A stretch of 64,000 bases of DNA from JACTOJ01 sp032335695 (GTDB lineage Bacteria > Bacillota > Clostridia > Clostridiales > Clostridiaceae). Made by a program: the position numbers and the translations under genes. Each line of letters starts with the position of its first letter. Within the stretch, counting starts at the first letter, position 1. Below are positions 52,210-62,056 of the stretch, in pieces. The DNA is taken from the NCBI RefSeq assembly GCF_032335695.1, contig NZ_JACTOJ010000010.1, positions 1-64,000 of the forward strand, in the 5' to 3' direction. The notes beneath the pieces were generated by a model. That model did not search any database. It was given only the letters and a program-made list of their open reading frames with translations, and had not been told where the DNA came from.

Positions 52210-53937
52210 TTATTTAGCTGATCTAGCTTTATCATCCAATGCTTTACGATTATTTGCTTCATTTTGTTGATATTTTACACAATCAGCATATCCATAAGAA
52301 TTAGCTTTATCAGTCATTTCTTTAACTATAGAATTGAATTCGTCATCAGATTTAGCATAGATTGCTTTCCAAGAGTAGCTTGTTATTGCTGTCTTAACCT
52401 GATTCCAAGTTGTAGTTAATTCATTGCTTTGTGCAGTTGCTGAATAAGTTGTTCCAAGGGAAATAGCAACTTGCTTATTCTTTGCTAGAGCATCTTTTGC
52501 ATTTGTTGCACCAGTTTTAGTTTTCCAATCTTTTTCTATATCGGTTACAGGCAGATTTTGTCTGCTTGCCCAGAATTTATAGTTGTAAGTATCACCATTT
52601 TTTGCATCTGGGTTTACTGCATTTATTGACCAAGTAGTGTTATTGATTTTGCATACTCCATCAGTGAATTTTCCACTGTAGTTACCAGTAAGTTCAGTAT
52701 CTTGGTTGGACATGCAAGTCTCTCCTAACTGAGTTAAATAAGGTTTTCCGTCTTTATCGTAATCCCAAGTAACATGCTGAGGTCCATAATTGTAAGTCAT
52801 TACGCCTTCAGGAGTGCTTAACCAGTTGATAATAGCCATGCAAAGCTCTGGATACTGAGTTTTAGCACCTATAGTCCAAAGACGATTTCCACCGTTAACA
52901 TTTAAGCCATAAGCTACATTCTTTTGATCTTTTGCAGTTAATTGCTGCATAGATTTTCCAGCTTTTAAGTGTGCATCAGTGTTGTATAAACCGCTTCCCA
53001 TCCAATCAAATATATTAAAGAATGCTCCACCTGTTTTGTATGTTTCAGACATGTCGTCATAAGTTTGAGTCATTGAATCTGGAGCAAGAAGTCCTTTTTG
53101 ATAAAGTGTATTGTAGAATTTCAAAGATCTTAAATACATTCCGTCTTTTTTAAGAGCATCCTGATATTCGCCAGTTTCTACATTGTATAGACCAAATCCA
53201 AATTCATCCCAGCCATATAGAGCTGCTGTTGCTTTAACAAACATTACCATATTTCCATCCCAGTCTTTAAACAAGGATACACCATAGGTCTTTTTGCCTG
53301 TGTCTGAAGTAGGAGCAAGCTTCTGCATATCGCCGAGAACGCTTACAAAATCCTCTAAAGTATTTACTTGAGGGTAGCCTAACTGCTTGTATAAGTCCCA
53401 TCTGATATCTGGTCTGTAGGAGGAAGGAGAGTATTCCTTAGAACTACTTCCTACATCATACCCAAAGCCATACAAAGTTCCGTTTGAAATAGATTTGTTC
53501 TTTTCTAGTGCTTGTTTCATATTCTTGGAAATGTAAGAACCATAATCTTGCACTAAATTATCTTGATTCCAGTCAAGTAATAGCTTTCCAGTAACAGCTT
53601 GCTTGTAATTAGTAGAATCATCACCGAAAACTACAATATCCCCCAAATCCTTAGATTCTGCTCTTGTAGCAAATACTCCATCTCCGGATTTAACAATATT
53701 CAACTTTACGTTGAATTTATCTTTAATTACTTTTGCAAACCAACCTATCTGTTCACCTGAAAAGTTAGCTAATTCAGAATAAACATTAAGAGTAACAGTA
53801 TTTTTGGGAATGATATCCTTTAAGTCATTTTTTGAAGCTGTTGATGTGGTGTTAGTTTTTCCTTTGCCGCAGCCTACGAGAGAAACTGCAACCATGCAAG
53901 AAGTTATGATGCTTAGAACTCTAGTTGTTTTTTTCAT
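52210..53937 (-). CDS. Extracellular solute-binding lipoprotein of a sugar ABC importer
   Basis: The 575-residue protein has a lipobox at Cys23 (VSLVGCGKG), a Ser/Thr-rich linker and a large family-1-type sugar-binding fold, with WLSTPEGVMTYNYGPQHVTWDYDKDGKPY near residue 390. Large proteins of this class serve oligosaccharide importers of the LplA/YtcQ kind. The two permease genes are transcribed immediately upstream in the same direction. No ATPase gene is adjacent; such importers often share an MsmX-like ATPase. It is a paralogue of the protein encoded at 58552. Confidence 0.9.
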   Translation of the reverse strand: MKKTTRVLSIITSCMVAVSLVGCGKGKTNTTSTASKNDLKDIIPKNTVTLNVYSELANFSGEQIGWFAKVIKDKFNVKLNIVKSGDGVFATRAESKDLGDIVVFGDDSTNYKQAVTGKLLLDWNQDNLVQDYGSYISKNMKQALEKNKSISNGTLYGFGYDVGSSSKEYSPSSYRPDIRWDLYKQLGYPQVNTLEDFVSVLGDMQKLAPTSDTGKKTYGVSLFKDWDGNMVMFVKATAALYGWDEFGFGLYNVETGEYQDALKKDGMYLRSLKFYNTLYQKGLLAPDSMTQTYDDMSETYKTGGAFFNIFDWMGSGLYNTDAHLKAGKSMQQLTAKDQKNVAYGLNVNGGNRLWTIGAKTQYPELCMAIINWLSTPEGVMTYNYGPQHVTWDYDKDGKPYLTQLGETCMSNQDTELTGNYSGKFTDGVCKINNTTWSINAVNPDAKNGDTYNYKFWASRQNLPVTDIEKDWKTKTGATNAKDALAKNKQVAISLGTTYSATAQSNELTTTWNQVKTAITSYSWKAIYAKSDDEFNSIVKEMTDKANSYGYADCVKYQQNEANNRKALDDKARSAK

Positions 53938-54013
53938 TTTTAAAGATCCCTCCTATAATATAAAATAAAAGACTTGATTTGTTACATATATATATAATTC
54001 TTCCTATTATTTG

Positions 54014-54985
54014 TTAGCCTTTAACTGCACCAATCATTATTCCTTTTTCAAAGAAACGCTGCATAAAAGGATAAACCAGTAAAATAGGGAGAATAGTAAC
54101 CATAGCGACAGTAATTCTTATAGTTCTCATGTTAAGAGTAGCATCAAGTACGCCTGTTGATACTGAACCTCCACCTGAACTCATAAGTGCTGATAAATCA
54201 GAGGTACTAGTTAAATAAATATATAATCTGTATTGAAGAGTGTAGAGAGCTGGTTTACCAGACATTAAAATCATTGAATCTGTGAAGCTGTTCCAATGTC
54301 CTACTGCTCCGAATACAGCAACTGTAGCTAAAATTGGTTTGCTTAAAGGAAGTATGATTCGCCAGAATATAGTGAAGTATCCAGCTCCATCAATTTGAGC
54401 GCTTTCTTCCAAATCTTGAGGAATAGATTCAATATAAGTTTTTACTAAGATTATATTGAAAGGTGCCACAATACTAGGTATTATATATCCCCAAAAATTG
54501 TTAGTTAATCCAAGCATGGATAGATTCAAATACCAGGGAATCAAACCAGCATTAAAATACATGGTAATTATTATGAATCTATATATGAATTTTCTTCCCC
54601 ACATTTGCTTTTTCGTTACCAGATATCCGACAAAAGCGGAAGCCAAAACCATTAATACAGTTCCTATTACAGTTCTAGCTATAGATACCATTGCAGCGGT
54701 TCCAAGATCATTAACTTTAAACAAAGATATATAGTTATCAAAATGAATTCCCTTCGGAATCAGTTTTATCTCACCATTTCTAACAAGTTTATTATTGCTT
54801 ATGGTATTTATAAACAAATAGTAGAAAGGGAATATGCATATTAATGAGAATATAGCAAAGAGTGTATAGTTAAAAAAGTCAAATACAATATCAATTATAG
54901 TTTTTTCATTTCCAAATTTTTTCTTTCTTTTTTTATACTTAGGGCTGAGATTTGTATTAGTTACATTTGAGCTGTTAGTTATCAT
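54014..54985 (-). CDS. Sugar ABC transporter permease (second, YtcP/MalG-like)
   Basis: The 323-residue permease has six hydrophobic segments and the EAA loop around ESAQIDGAGYFTIFWRIILPLSKPILA, which contacts the ATPase. It lies 12 bases downstream of the other permease gene and before the binding-protein gene. AGGAGG precedes ATG 54985. Confidence 0.92.
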   Translation of the reverse strand: MITNSSNVTNTNLSPKYKKRKKKFGNEKTIIDIVFDFFNYTLFAIFSLICIFPFYYLFINTISNNKLVRNGEIKLIPKGIHFDNYISLFKVNDLGTAAMVSIARTVIGTVLMVLASAFVGYLVTKKQMWGRKFIYRFIIITMYFNAGLIPWYLNLSMLGLTNNFWGYIIPSIVAPFNIILVKTYIESIPQDLEESAQIDGAGYFTIFWRIILPLSKPILATVAVFGAVGHWNSFTDSMILMSGKPALYTLQYRLYIYLTSTSDLSALMSSGGGSVSTGVLDATLNMRTIRITVAMVTILPILLVYPFMQRFFEKGIMIGAVKG

Positions 54986-54997
54986 TTTTAATTCCTC

Positions 54998-56449
54998 CTA
55001 TATAATACTATCGCCTCGGATTAGTTTTGAAACCCAGTTAGCGCCAAGCAATAGCACAACGCTAATAATTGATTTCATCATACCTACTACAGTAGCTAGA
55101 GGTATATTTCCAGTTCCTCCATTACCAAGACCAAGCAAATATACATAAAGATCTAAAACTTCAATAGGATTTTGATTTGCAGAATTTCTAAATACGTAGT
55201 ATTGATCCATTCCGTTGGAAAGAATACCGGCTATGCCCAATAGAAGAAGCACGCAGAAAGTTGGAATTAATCCAGGAACTGTTATGTGCCAAATTCTCTT
55301 GAATCTCCCAGCACCATCTACGGTGGCAGCTTCATAAAGCTGCTGGTCTATACTTGATATAGCTGCTATATATATAATTGCACTCCAGCCTAAACCTTTC
55401 CAAGTACCCCAAGCCCACATTTTAAGCCAAATATGTGAACCGCTCATTAGAAAGTTTGTTCCTGTTTTTATTAGGCCTAAATCTATCAACATAGAATTGA
55501 CGAAGCCTTCAGTAGAAAACAATGCAAAAGCAAAACTGAAAACTAAAACCCAGCTTATAAAGTTTGGTATAGTTGTAACTACTTGCACTAATTTTCTAAA
55601 TTTATTAGATTTAATTTCTGTGAGAAAAATGGCAAATGCCATTGGTACGAAGGAGGTTATTATACCAAGCCCGCTCATAGCAAGAGTATTTGTCATGACT
55701 CTGATGATATCTGCTCTGCTTGCAGCATTTTTAAATAGAAAGGTAAACCACTTAAAACCGACGAAATTATCTGAGCTTAAATCTATTCCTGGTTTATAAT
55801 CAAAGAAGGAATAACGCCACCCCCAAAGTGGAAGGTAACAGAATGCGAAACACAGTATTACGAAAGGAAGAATCATCAAAAATAATCTGTATTTAGCTTC
55901 CATTTCATATTTGTCTTCTTCAGTAAGCTTAGGAATCGATTTCATATTTATGAGAGCTAAAACCCCACAAGCTATAAATAAAGCAGTGAAAACCCAAAAA
56001 CCAAATGCAAACATTGGTTTAATGCTGCCAGGCCTGCTTGACCCAGATAAAGCTAGATATGCAGGTATTAAAAGCATTAAATCAAGAATACCAACACTGC
56101 TTCCAATAGAAATTATTAAGGTTCCTAATTTTTGTAGACGTTTTTTTCCTAATGTCATGCAGCAGCCTGCAACAATTGTAAGAATACATAGAAGTCCTAA
56201 TAGTGAAGAAATATAAATAGTAATTAAAGTACTGCTGTCCACCCAACCCCTATTAATAGCACGTGTAAATGCTTCTGAAAGTGAACCATATGAAGTAGCC
56301 ATTGTAAAAAAGGCTGAATTCTTGTCTATTAGTTCACTCATTCTTGCTGGATTGAGTGGAGGTATAATTAAGGCTGAAACTAGTACAATCACAGCTCCCC
56401 TTAATAGAAGCATCAATGAGTTGCTTTTTTGTAATTTGATTTCTGACAT
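54998..56449 (-). CDS. Sugar ABC transporter permease (first, LplB-like) with extra N-terminal membrane region
   Basis: The C-terminal ~290 residues are a normal importer permease with EAA loop EAATVDGAGRFKRIWHITVPGLIPTF. The N-terminal ~195 residues add four or five hydrophobic segments not found in the usual ~310-residue family members. The frame starts upstream at GTG 56464, but GGTGG spacing and the following ATG favour 56449 (483 residues). It is the promoter-proximal gene of the leftward operon, divergent from the kinase gene. Confidence 0.9.
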   Translation of the reverse strand: MSEIKLQKSNSLMLLLRGAVIVLVSALIIPPLNPARMSELIDKNSAFFTMATSYGSLSEAFTRAINRGWVDSSTLITIYISSLLGLLCILTIVAGCCMTLGKKRLQKLGTLIISIGSSVGILDLMLLIPAYLALSGSSRPGSIKPMFAFGFWVFTALFIACGVLALINMKSIPKLTEEDKYEMEAKYRLFLMILPFVILCFAFCYLPLWGWRYSFFDYKPGIDLSSDNFVGFKWFTFLFKNAASRADIIRVMTNTLAMSGLGIITSFVPMAFAIFLTEIKSNKFRKLVQVVTTIPNFISWVLVFSFAFALFSTEGFVNSMLIDLGLIKTGTNFLMSGSHIWLKMWAWGTWKGLGWSAIIYIAAISSIDQQLYEAATVDGAGRFKRIWHITVPGLIPTFCVLLLLGIAGILSNGMDQYYVFRNSANQNPIEVLDLYVYLLGLGNGGTGNIPLATVVGMMKSIISVVLLLGANWVSKLIRGDSII

Positions 56450-56752
56450 TTTTACATCCACCACCTGTTAAATTTTGTCTTAGAGAAAAATATTATCGTC
56501 ACCACTTCAATAATTAAGCTTTGAAGAAAAGATAGATTATATATTTCTGCATTTGTTAGAAAAAGTTAATTTCGTTATCTGTATGTTAACATGTTATTAA
56601 CAAATGGTACATTATAATTATTAGATATAATTTCACATATTTTTTTTATATAAAAAATTATTTAAGAGTTGAAGGAAATATATTGAGATGATACAATGTA
56701 GTAGTAGATAATAGTGCAACAACTATATATGTGTAATTGAGGTGGCAGCCAA

Positions 56753-58534
56753 ATGAAAACGTTATTAAGCTTTTTTAGGAATCTTAGCGTAAGTTTGAAG
56801 TTTGCATCTACTTATTTTGGAATTTTATTAATCGAAATAATATTCACCGCAGTTTATTTGTATGTTCAAACCTCAAATACTTCGATCAAACAGGCAAGTC
56901 TTTTAATGGAACAAAATATCCTTCAAGCTAAAGAAAGTATACTTCAAAAACAAAATTTAATAGAAAGTGAAGCTGCTAATATAATTTACGATAGTGATGT
57001 TCAGAATTTTCTTGACACTAAATTCGAAAATCGAATTCAACAGCTAGAAGAATATCAATTTCAAATATCACCTATTATCGAGCATGTTATTAAGCTTAAT
57101 AATAATATAAATTCTATGATGCTATATATGTCAGATAATGTAGTCACTGAAAAGGCTTATAGTTTTTATAGCGTGAATGAATTAAGCGATTCTAATTTTT
57201 ACAAGCAATTAGTTAGTGAAAAAAAAGTAAAGGATGGGTGGATAAGCACTCATAAAGAAAATTATTATGTTAATTCAAATGAAGAAACAAATTCAGATCA
57301 GGTGCTTACTTTTTCAAAAAAGATAATTTCGAAAAATACATATCAGGACATAGGATTACTCAGTATAGACATAAAAGAGAGCGTAATTTTTAATATGCTT
57401 AGGAATCCTATTGTAACAAAATTTGGACGCGTGTTCATTGTAGATGGCAATAATACTATAATATCAGATAACATATCAGAATTATTTAAAAAAAATATTT
57501 CTGAAACGGGGATAAGTAAATTTTCTGTACATGATAAAATAAATAGGATTCAGAAGGTGAATGGAGTGAATTCATTACTAATTTCTATTCCTATAGATGA
57601 GCTTGGATTTAATATTATTGGAATATTTCCAACAAGTCATTTTAATAATAATGTGAATAAAAACTTTGAAAAAACCGTAGCTGTACTAATTTTCTTTTCA
57701 ATTCTCATCGGTATTATAATTTACATAACTACCTCAGCTTTGCTTGCTAGAATCAAGATATTAGTAAAAGCTATGAAGCAAGTGAGGGAAGGAAATCTTA
57801 ATGTTTCTGTGGAGGTTAAGTCTAAGGATGAATTTGGGCAATTAGGTTCAACCTTTAATCATATGACTAGCCGAATTCATGAACTAATAGAAACGGTATA
57901 TAAGATAAAACTTATAGAAAAAGAAACAGAACTTAAAATTTTACAAGCTCAGATAAATCCACACTTTTTATATAATACTCTTGCGACTATATCATGGACA
58001 GCAAGAAAAGTAAAATCTCCTGAAATAGAAAAAATATCAAATTCTCTCGCTAAGTTTTATAGATTAGTACTTAGTAAAGGTCGTAATGAAATCACTGCTA
58101 AAGAAGAAATAGAAATGGTTAAGGCATATTTAAATATTCAAAAGATAAGATTTGAAGATATGTTTGATGTTGTTTACGATATAGATGAAGAGGTTTACAA
58201 TCATAAAATGATAAAAAGTGTTCTTCAGCCGCTTGTTGAGAATGCTCTCAACCATGGGATAGAGCCTAAACGAAGTCATGGTACCATCATTGTAAAAGCA
58301 AATATGCTTCAAGATAAACTTTGCTTCAAAATTATTGATGATGGAGTTGGAACAACTAATGAAGTGTTGAAGGAAGTATTATCGGGACAAGTTACTGGAG
58401 CTAGAGAAAGCGGATATGCAGTAAAAAACATAATGGAAAGGCTAAAGGCATATTATGGAACAAGCAGCAGCTTTGAAATCTACAGTAAACCTGGAATTGG
58501 CACAGTGGTAAGAATAGTTATGAAAAGTCTTTAA
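56753..58534 (+). CDS. YesM-type sensor histidine kinase
   Basis: Residues ~17-37 and ~305-327 are membrane spans flanking an extracellular sensory domain of ~265 residues. A HAMP domain (about 330-385) is followed by a His_kinase domain with phospho-acceptor His404 in INPHFLYNTLATISW and an ATPase domain with LQPLVENALNHGIEP and DDGVGT. Length 593 is typical. It forms a set with the regulator at 60330 and is divergent from the sugar importer operon, which it likely controls in response to an extracellular saccharide. Confidence 0.93.
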   Translation: MKTLLSFFRNLSVSLKFASTYFGILLIEIIFTAVYLYVQTSNTSIKQASLLMEQNILQAKESILQKQNLIESEAANIIYDSDVQNFLDTKFENRIQQLEEYQFQISPIIEHVIKLNNNINSMMLYMSDNVVTEKAYSFYSVNELSDSNFYKQLVSEKKVKDGWISTHKENYYVNSNEETNSDQVLTFSKKIISKNTYQDIGLLSIDIKESVIFNMLRNPIVTKFGRVFIVDGNNTIISDNISELFKKNISETGISKFSVHDKINRIQKVNGVNSLLISIPIDELGFNIIGIFPTSHFNNNVNKNFEKTVAVLIFFSILIGIIIYITTSALLARIKILVKAMKQVREGNLNVSVEVKSKDEFGQLGSTFNHMTSRIHELIETVYKIKLIEKETELKILQAQINPHFLYNTLATISWTARKVKSPEIEKISNSLAKFYRLVLSKGRNEITAKEEIEMVKAYLNIQKIRFEDMFDVVYDIDEEVYNHKMIKSVLQPLVENALNHGIEPKRSHGTIIVKANMLQDKLCFKIIDDGVGTTNEVLKEVLSGQVTGARESGYAVKNIMERLKAYYGTSSSFEIYSKPGIGTVVRIVMKSL

Positions 58535-58551
58535 GGAAGGAGAAAAATATA

Positions 58552-60288
58552 ATGAAAGTACGCTTTATCAAAGGTTTAAATATTTTTATTACAATTACTG
58601 TGATAACTGTAGCCTCATCAGGTTTATGGGGATGTAAAAAAGCTCCAAGGGAAGCAAATAAAGCTGTAAAAGATGATCAGGAAGAAGCATTGAAGCTAGA
58701 TGTGTTTTCTATGACATCCAATTATGCTGGAAAACAAAGCGGATGGTTTGGAAAAGTTGTTAAAGATAAATTTAATATAGAACTGAACATAATTGCTCCT
58801 AATCTTCAAGACGGGGAGGCAAAATACGGTACTAGAATGGCTGCAGGAAATCTTGGAGATATTATTATTTTTTCTACAGATGATCAAAAATATACAGATG
58901 CAATAAAGGCAGGGCTTTTATTGGATTGGAATAAGGATGCTTTGTTAGACAAATATGGTAAAGATATAGTTGAAAATTACTCTAAAGCTATCGAAAAAAA
59001 TAAAACAAATTTCGGCGCTGGAAAAAGTGTTTATGGATTAGGACACGATATATCTAATATGTCCGCAAATTCGCCATCAGAAGGTAATTCCATGGCTTTC
59101 GGACCGGACTTAAGATGGGATGTCTATGAAAAAGTAGGTGCACCAAAAATGAAAACCATGGAAGATCTTCTGCCTGTATTAAAGAAAATGCAGGAGGCTG
59201 AGCCTAAAAGTGATTCAGGAAAACCTACTTATGGATTCTCCTTATGGGGAGATTGGGATACTTATTTTTTAACGGCTGGAAAACAGTTTGCCTGCATGTA
59301 TGGTTATGATGAGTTGGGCTTTCTTTTAGTACATGCTAATCAAGAAAAATATCAAGATATTCTAGATGCTAAAGGGTATTATTTAAGAACTCTTAAATTA
59401 TATTATGATGCCAACAAAATGGGACTTATTGATCCAGAATCAATATCGCAAAAATATTACGATGTAAACAATAAAATCATAGATGGACAAATATTGTTTT
59501 CTTGGTTTCCCTGGATGGCCGAAATGTATAATACCTGTGAAAGGGTAGATAATGGCAAAGGAATGGCTTTTGTACCTTTTAGTGATGAGAGTGTATATTC
59601 CTATGGAGCTACAAGCTATGGAGGGAATAGGGTAATTGCCATAGGAGCAAAAACTAAGGATCCTGAGAGGGTAATGAAATTTGTTAACTGGCTGTATACC
59701 CCTGAAGGAATAATGACCTCTAATTACGGACCTAAAGGGTTAGCGTGGGATATTAAAGATGGACATCCATTTGTAACAGATTTTGGCAAAAAAGCCCTTC
59801 CTTCAAATAAGGTAACTGTGCCTGAAAAATTTGGAGGTGGAGATTTTAATGAGGGAGGAAATCAGATAAACTATTGCAATGTAAAGACAACTTCAATAAA
59901 TCTGGAATTTAATGAGCCCTATGATTATAATCTATGGAAATCTACCTTAGAAAGTCAGCCTACCAGCCTAGAGAAAAGCTGGAAAAGTGCTATGGGGGCT
60001 TCCACATCTAAGGAATATCTTATAAAAAACAATATGATAGCTATAAGTCCAGCACTTAGTATTAGCACAGATACACTTGGCAGTTCTCTACAGCAGAAAC
60101 AAAGTAAAATTTCTGCTATAATCAAGCAGTATTCTTGGAAAATGATATTTGCGAATAATGATAATGCTTTTACTTCACTGGAAAATGAAATGATAACTAA
60201 GGCTAAAAACCTAGGCTATGATGAAGTGGTTAATTTTTATATAGGCCAGGCTAAGAAACAATTTTATGCTAGAAAAAATGGAAAATAA
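58552..60288 (+). CDS. Second extracellular solute-binding lipoprotein, inside the two-component operon
   Basis: The lipobox is at Cys28 (SGLWGCKKA). The mature part is a large sugar-binding-protein fold resembling the protein encoded at 52210: YAGKQSGWFGKVVKDKFNIEL here against FSGEQIGWFAKVIKDKFNVKL there, and LYTPEGIMTSNYGPKGLAWD against LSTPEGVMTYNYGPQHVTWD. It begins 18 bases after the kinase gene and is followed by the regulator gene. Its position suggests a role in presenting ligand to the kinase, or as an alternative subunit of the same importer. Confidence 0.9.
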   Translation: MKVRFIKGLNIFITITVITVASSGLWGCKKAPREANKAVKDDQEEALKLDVFSMTSNYAGKQSGWFGKVVKDKFNIELNIIAPNLQDGEAKYGTRMAAGNLGDIIIFSTDDQKYTDAIKAGLLLDWNKDALLDKYGKDIVENYSKAIEKNKTNFGAGKSVYGLGHDISNMSANSPSEGNSMAFGPDLRWDVYEKVGAPKMKTMEDLLPVLKKMQEAEPKSDSGKPTYGFSLWGDWDTYFLTAGKQFACMYGYDELGFLLVHANQEKYQDILDAKGYYLRTLKLYYDANKMGLIDPESISQKYYDVNNKIIDGQILFSWFPWMAEMYNTCERVDNGKGMAFVPFSDESVYSYGATSYGGNRVIAIGAKTKDPERVMKFVNWLYTPEGIMTSNYGPKGLAWDIKDGHPFVTDFGKKALPSNKVTVPEKFGGGDFNEGGNQINYCNVKTTSINLEFNEPYDYNLWKSTLESQPTSLEKSWKSAMGASTSKEYLIKNNMIAISPALSISTDTLGSSLQQKQSKISAIIKQYSWKMIFANNDNAFTSLENEMITKAKNLGYDEVVNFYIGQAKKQFYARKNGK

Positions 60289-60329
60289 TAAAATATTTAT
60301 GTTATCAGTTTTTGGGAGGTAATTGATAT

Positions 60330-61898
60330 ATGTTGAAGGTATTAATAGTTGATGATGAGCCTAAAGCTAGAGAAGGAGTAAAAGAGTTTATACCTTGGGA
60401 AGAATATGGATTTTACATATGCGGAGAAGGAGTAGATGGCATAGATGCTGTGAAAAAGATAAATTCATTGGAACCAGATCTTGTTTTAATGGATATTAGT
60501 ATGCCAGGAATGGACGGAATTGATGTTATAAAATATGTGAATGGAAGAGGCTTTAAAGGAAAATTTATTGTTTTTACTGGATTTTCAGATTTCGAATATG
60601 CAAGAAGTTCAATAAAATTAGGAGTGTGCTCATATATACTTAAACCAATAGATGAGGAAGAGTTTATAGAAGCGGTAAAGCATGCCAGAGATGAGATACT
60701 AAAAGAAAAGGAAGTCCAGCAAATGATATCCGATGGTGAAAAAAATTCTAAAAATATGGCTTTAAGAAATATAATTTTAGGAAATGAAAGCTTTCAACAA
60801 TTTGAAAAGGTTAACAGTTTGAAAAAATCCTGCGAACCAAATATGAATTTCCAGACAGCATTAATATATAGCAAATTATTTCTGGAAAGCAATGCAGTTA
60901 AGGAAAAATTGATGTCTCTTATCTTAGACTTTATAGGAGAAATGGAAAATATTGATATTGTTACTATAGATAATAATATTGTATTACTAATTAAAAATAC
61001 TAGCACTTCTAAATCAGTAAGAATATGTGAAAGGCTATATAAAAGAATAATCAGAGCTGAGAATTTAGAAATATTTATTACTATAGGAAGGATGATTGAA
61101 GGATGGAACAATATATCATTATCTTATAAAGATGCAATAAGACTACTGGAAATTGGATTTTTTAAAGATGAAATTAAAGTTGTATCTTGGGATAATATAT
61201 TTAATAAATTTGTGATAAAGTCGTATAATCCTAAGAAAAAGGAAATATATGACTATATTGAAGAGCTATTTACCTATATAGAAGTAAACGATAAAGAAAG
61301 AATGATGAATATACTTGATGATCTAACCTCTTATTTTGTCCGTAACGATTATTCCTTAGATAAGGTAAAAGGCATATCTATAAATATTGCTGTGGAGCTT
61401 AAACAGAAGATTAACGCAAATTATAACCATATTAGTAATATGACTCCACCATGTGAAGAAATTATTTATCATATTTACGAAAAATCAAATTTATATTCCG
61501 TAATTAAATATTTGAATGATTTATTTTGTAGTATCTCTGATAAAGTTTGCAATAATTCTACTGATGGTGTTATAAAACGCATTTTAAATTATATTGATAA
61601 AAATTACTATAAATCATTAAGATTAGAAGGTCTGGCAGAGATATTTAATTATAATAGCGCGTATTTAGGTAAAATATTTAAAAATTATACTGGTGAAAAT
61701 TTTAATAACTATCTAGATAAGGTAAGAATAGAAAAAGCAAAAATTATGTTGGCAGAAAAATCAATTAAGATTTATGAAGTCTCTGAAAAAGTTGGATATA
61801 GCAGCATGAACTATTTTTATGAAAAATTTAAAAAGCATGTAGGAGTAAGTCCTATGGAGTTTAGAAGAAAAAGTATGTATGTTTCAATCCATCATTAA
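60330..61898 (+). CDS. YesN-type response regulator with AraC DNA-binding domain
   Basis: The receiver domain (1-120) carries Asp55 (LVLMDISMPGMDG), a middle helical linker (about 130-400) follows, and the AraC/XylS domain (about 415-520) has two helix-turn-helix motifs (LRLEGLAEIFNYNSAYLGKIFK and YEVSEKVGYSSMNYFYEKFKK-type sequence). At 522 residues it is a typical YesN-like partner of the YesM-like kinase upstream. Likely targets are the divergent importer operon and nearby glycoside hydrolase genes. Confidence 0.93.
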   Translation: MLKVLIVDDEPKAREGVKEFIPWEEYGFYICGEGVDGIDAVKKINSLEPDLVLMDISMPGMDGIDVIKYVNGRGFKGKFIVFTGFSDFEYARSSIKLGVCSYILKPIDEEEFIEAVKHARDEILKEKEVQQMISDGEKNSKNMALRNIILGNESFQQFEKVNSLKKSCEPNMNFQTALIYSKLFLESNAVKEKLMSLILDFIGEMENIDIVTIDNNIVLLIKNTSTSKSVRICERLYKRIIRAENLEIFITIGRMIEGWNNISLSYKDAIRLLEIGFFKDEIKVVSWDNIFNKFVIKSYNPKKKEIYDYIEELFTYIEVNDKERMMNILDDLTSYFVRNDYSLDKVKGISINIAVELKQKINANYNHISNMTPPCEEIIYHIYEKSNLYSVIKYLNDLFCSISDKVCNNSTDGVIKRILNYIDKNYYKSLRLEGLAEIFNYNSAYLGKIFKNYTGENFNNYLDKVRIEKAKIMLAEKSIKIYEVSEKVGYSSMNYFYEKFKKHVGVSPMEFRRKSMYVSIHH

Positions 61899-61972
61899 TA
61901 TATTCTATAGAATCAAACATATGATTAATGAAAGGTGCTGTTCCGTAATGCATAAAAGTCCTAAATAATATG

Positions 61973-62025
61973 AAAACCATGCATAAATAGATATGAGAGT
62001 AATCTATTATGTATGGTTTTATTTG
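61973..62025. terminator. Bidirectional terminator between regulator and GH5 genes
   Basis: AAAACCATGCATA (61973-61985) pairs with TATGTATGGTTTT (62008-62020) with one wobble, plus an inner TAGAT/ATCTA stem; ATTTGTATT follows. It lies between convergent genes. Confidence 0.75.
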
Positions 62026-62056
62026 TATTGAAGTATCCTTTTTTTATATTAATGTC

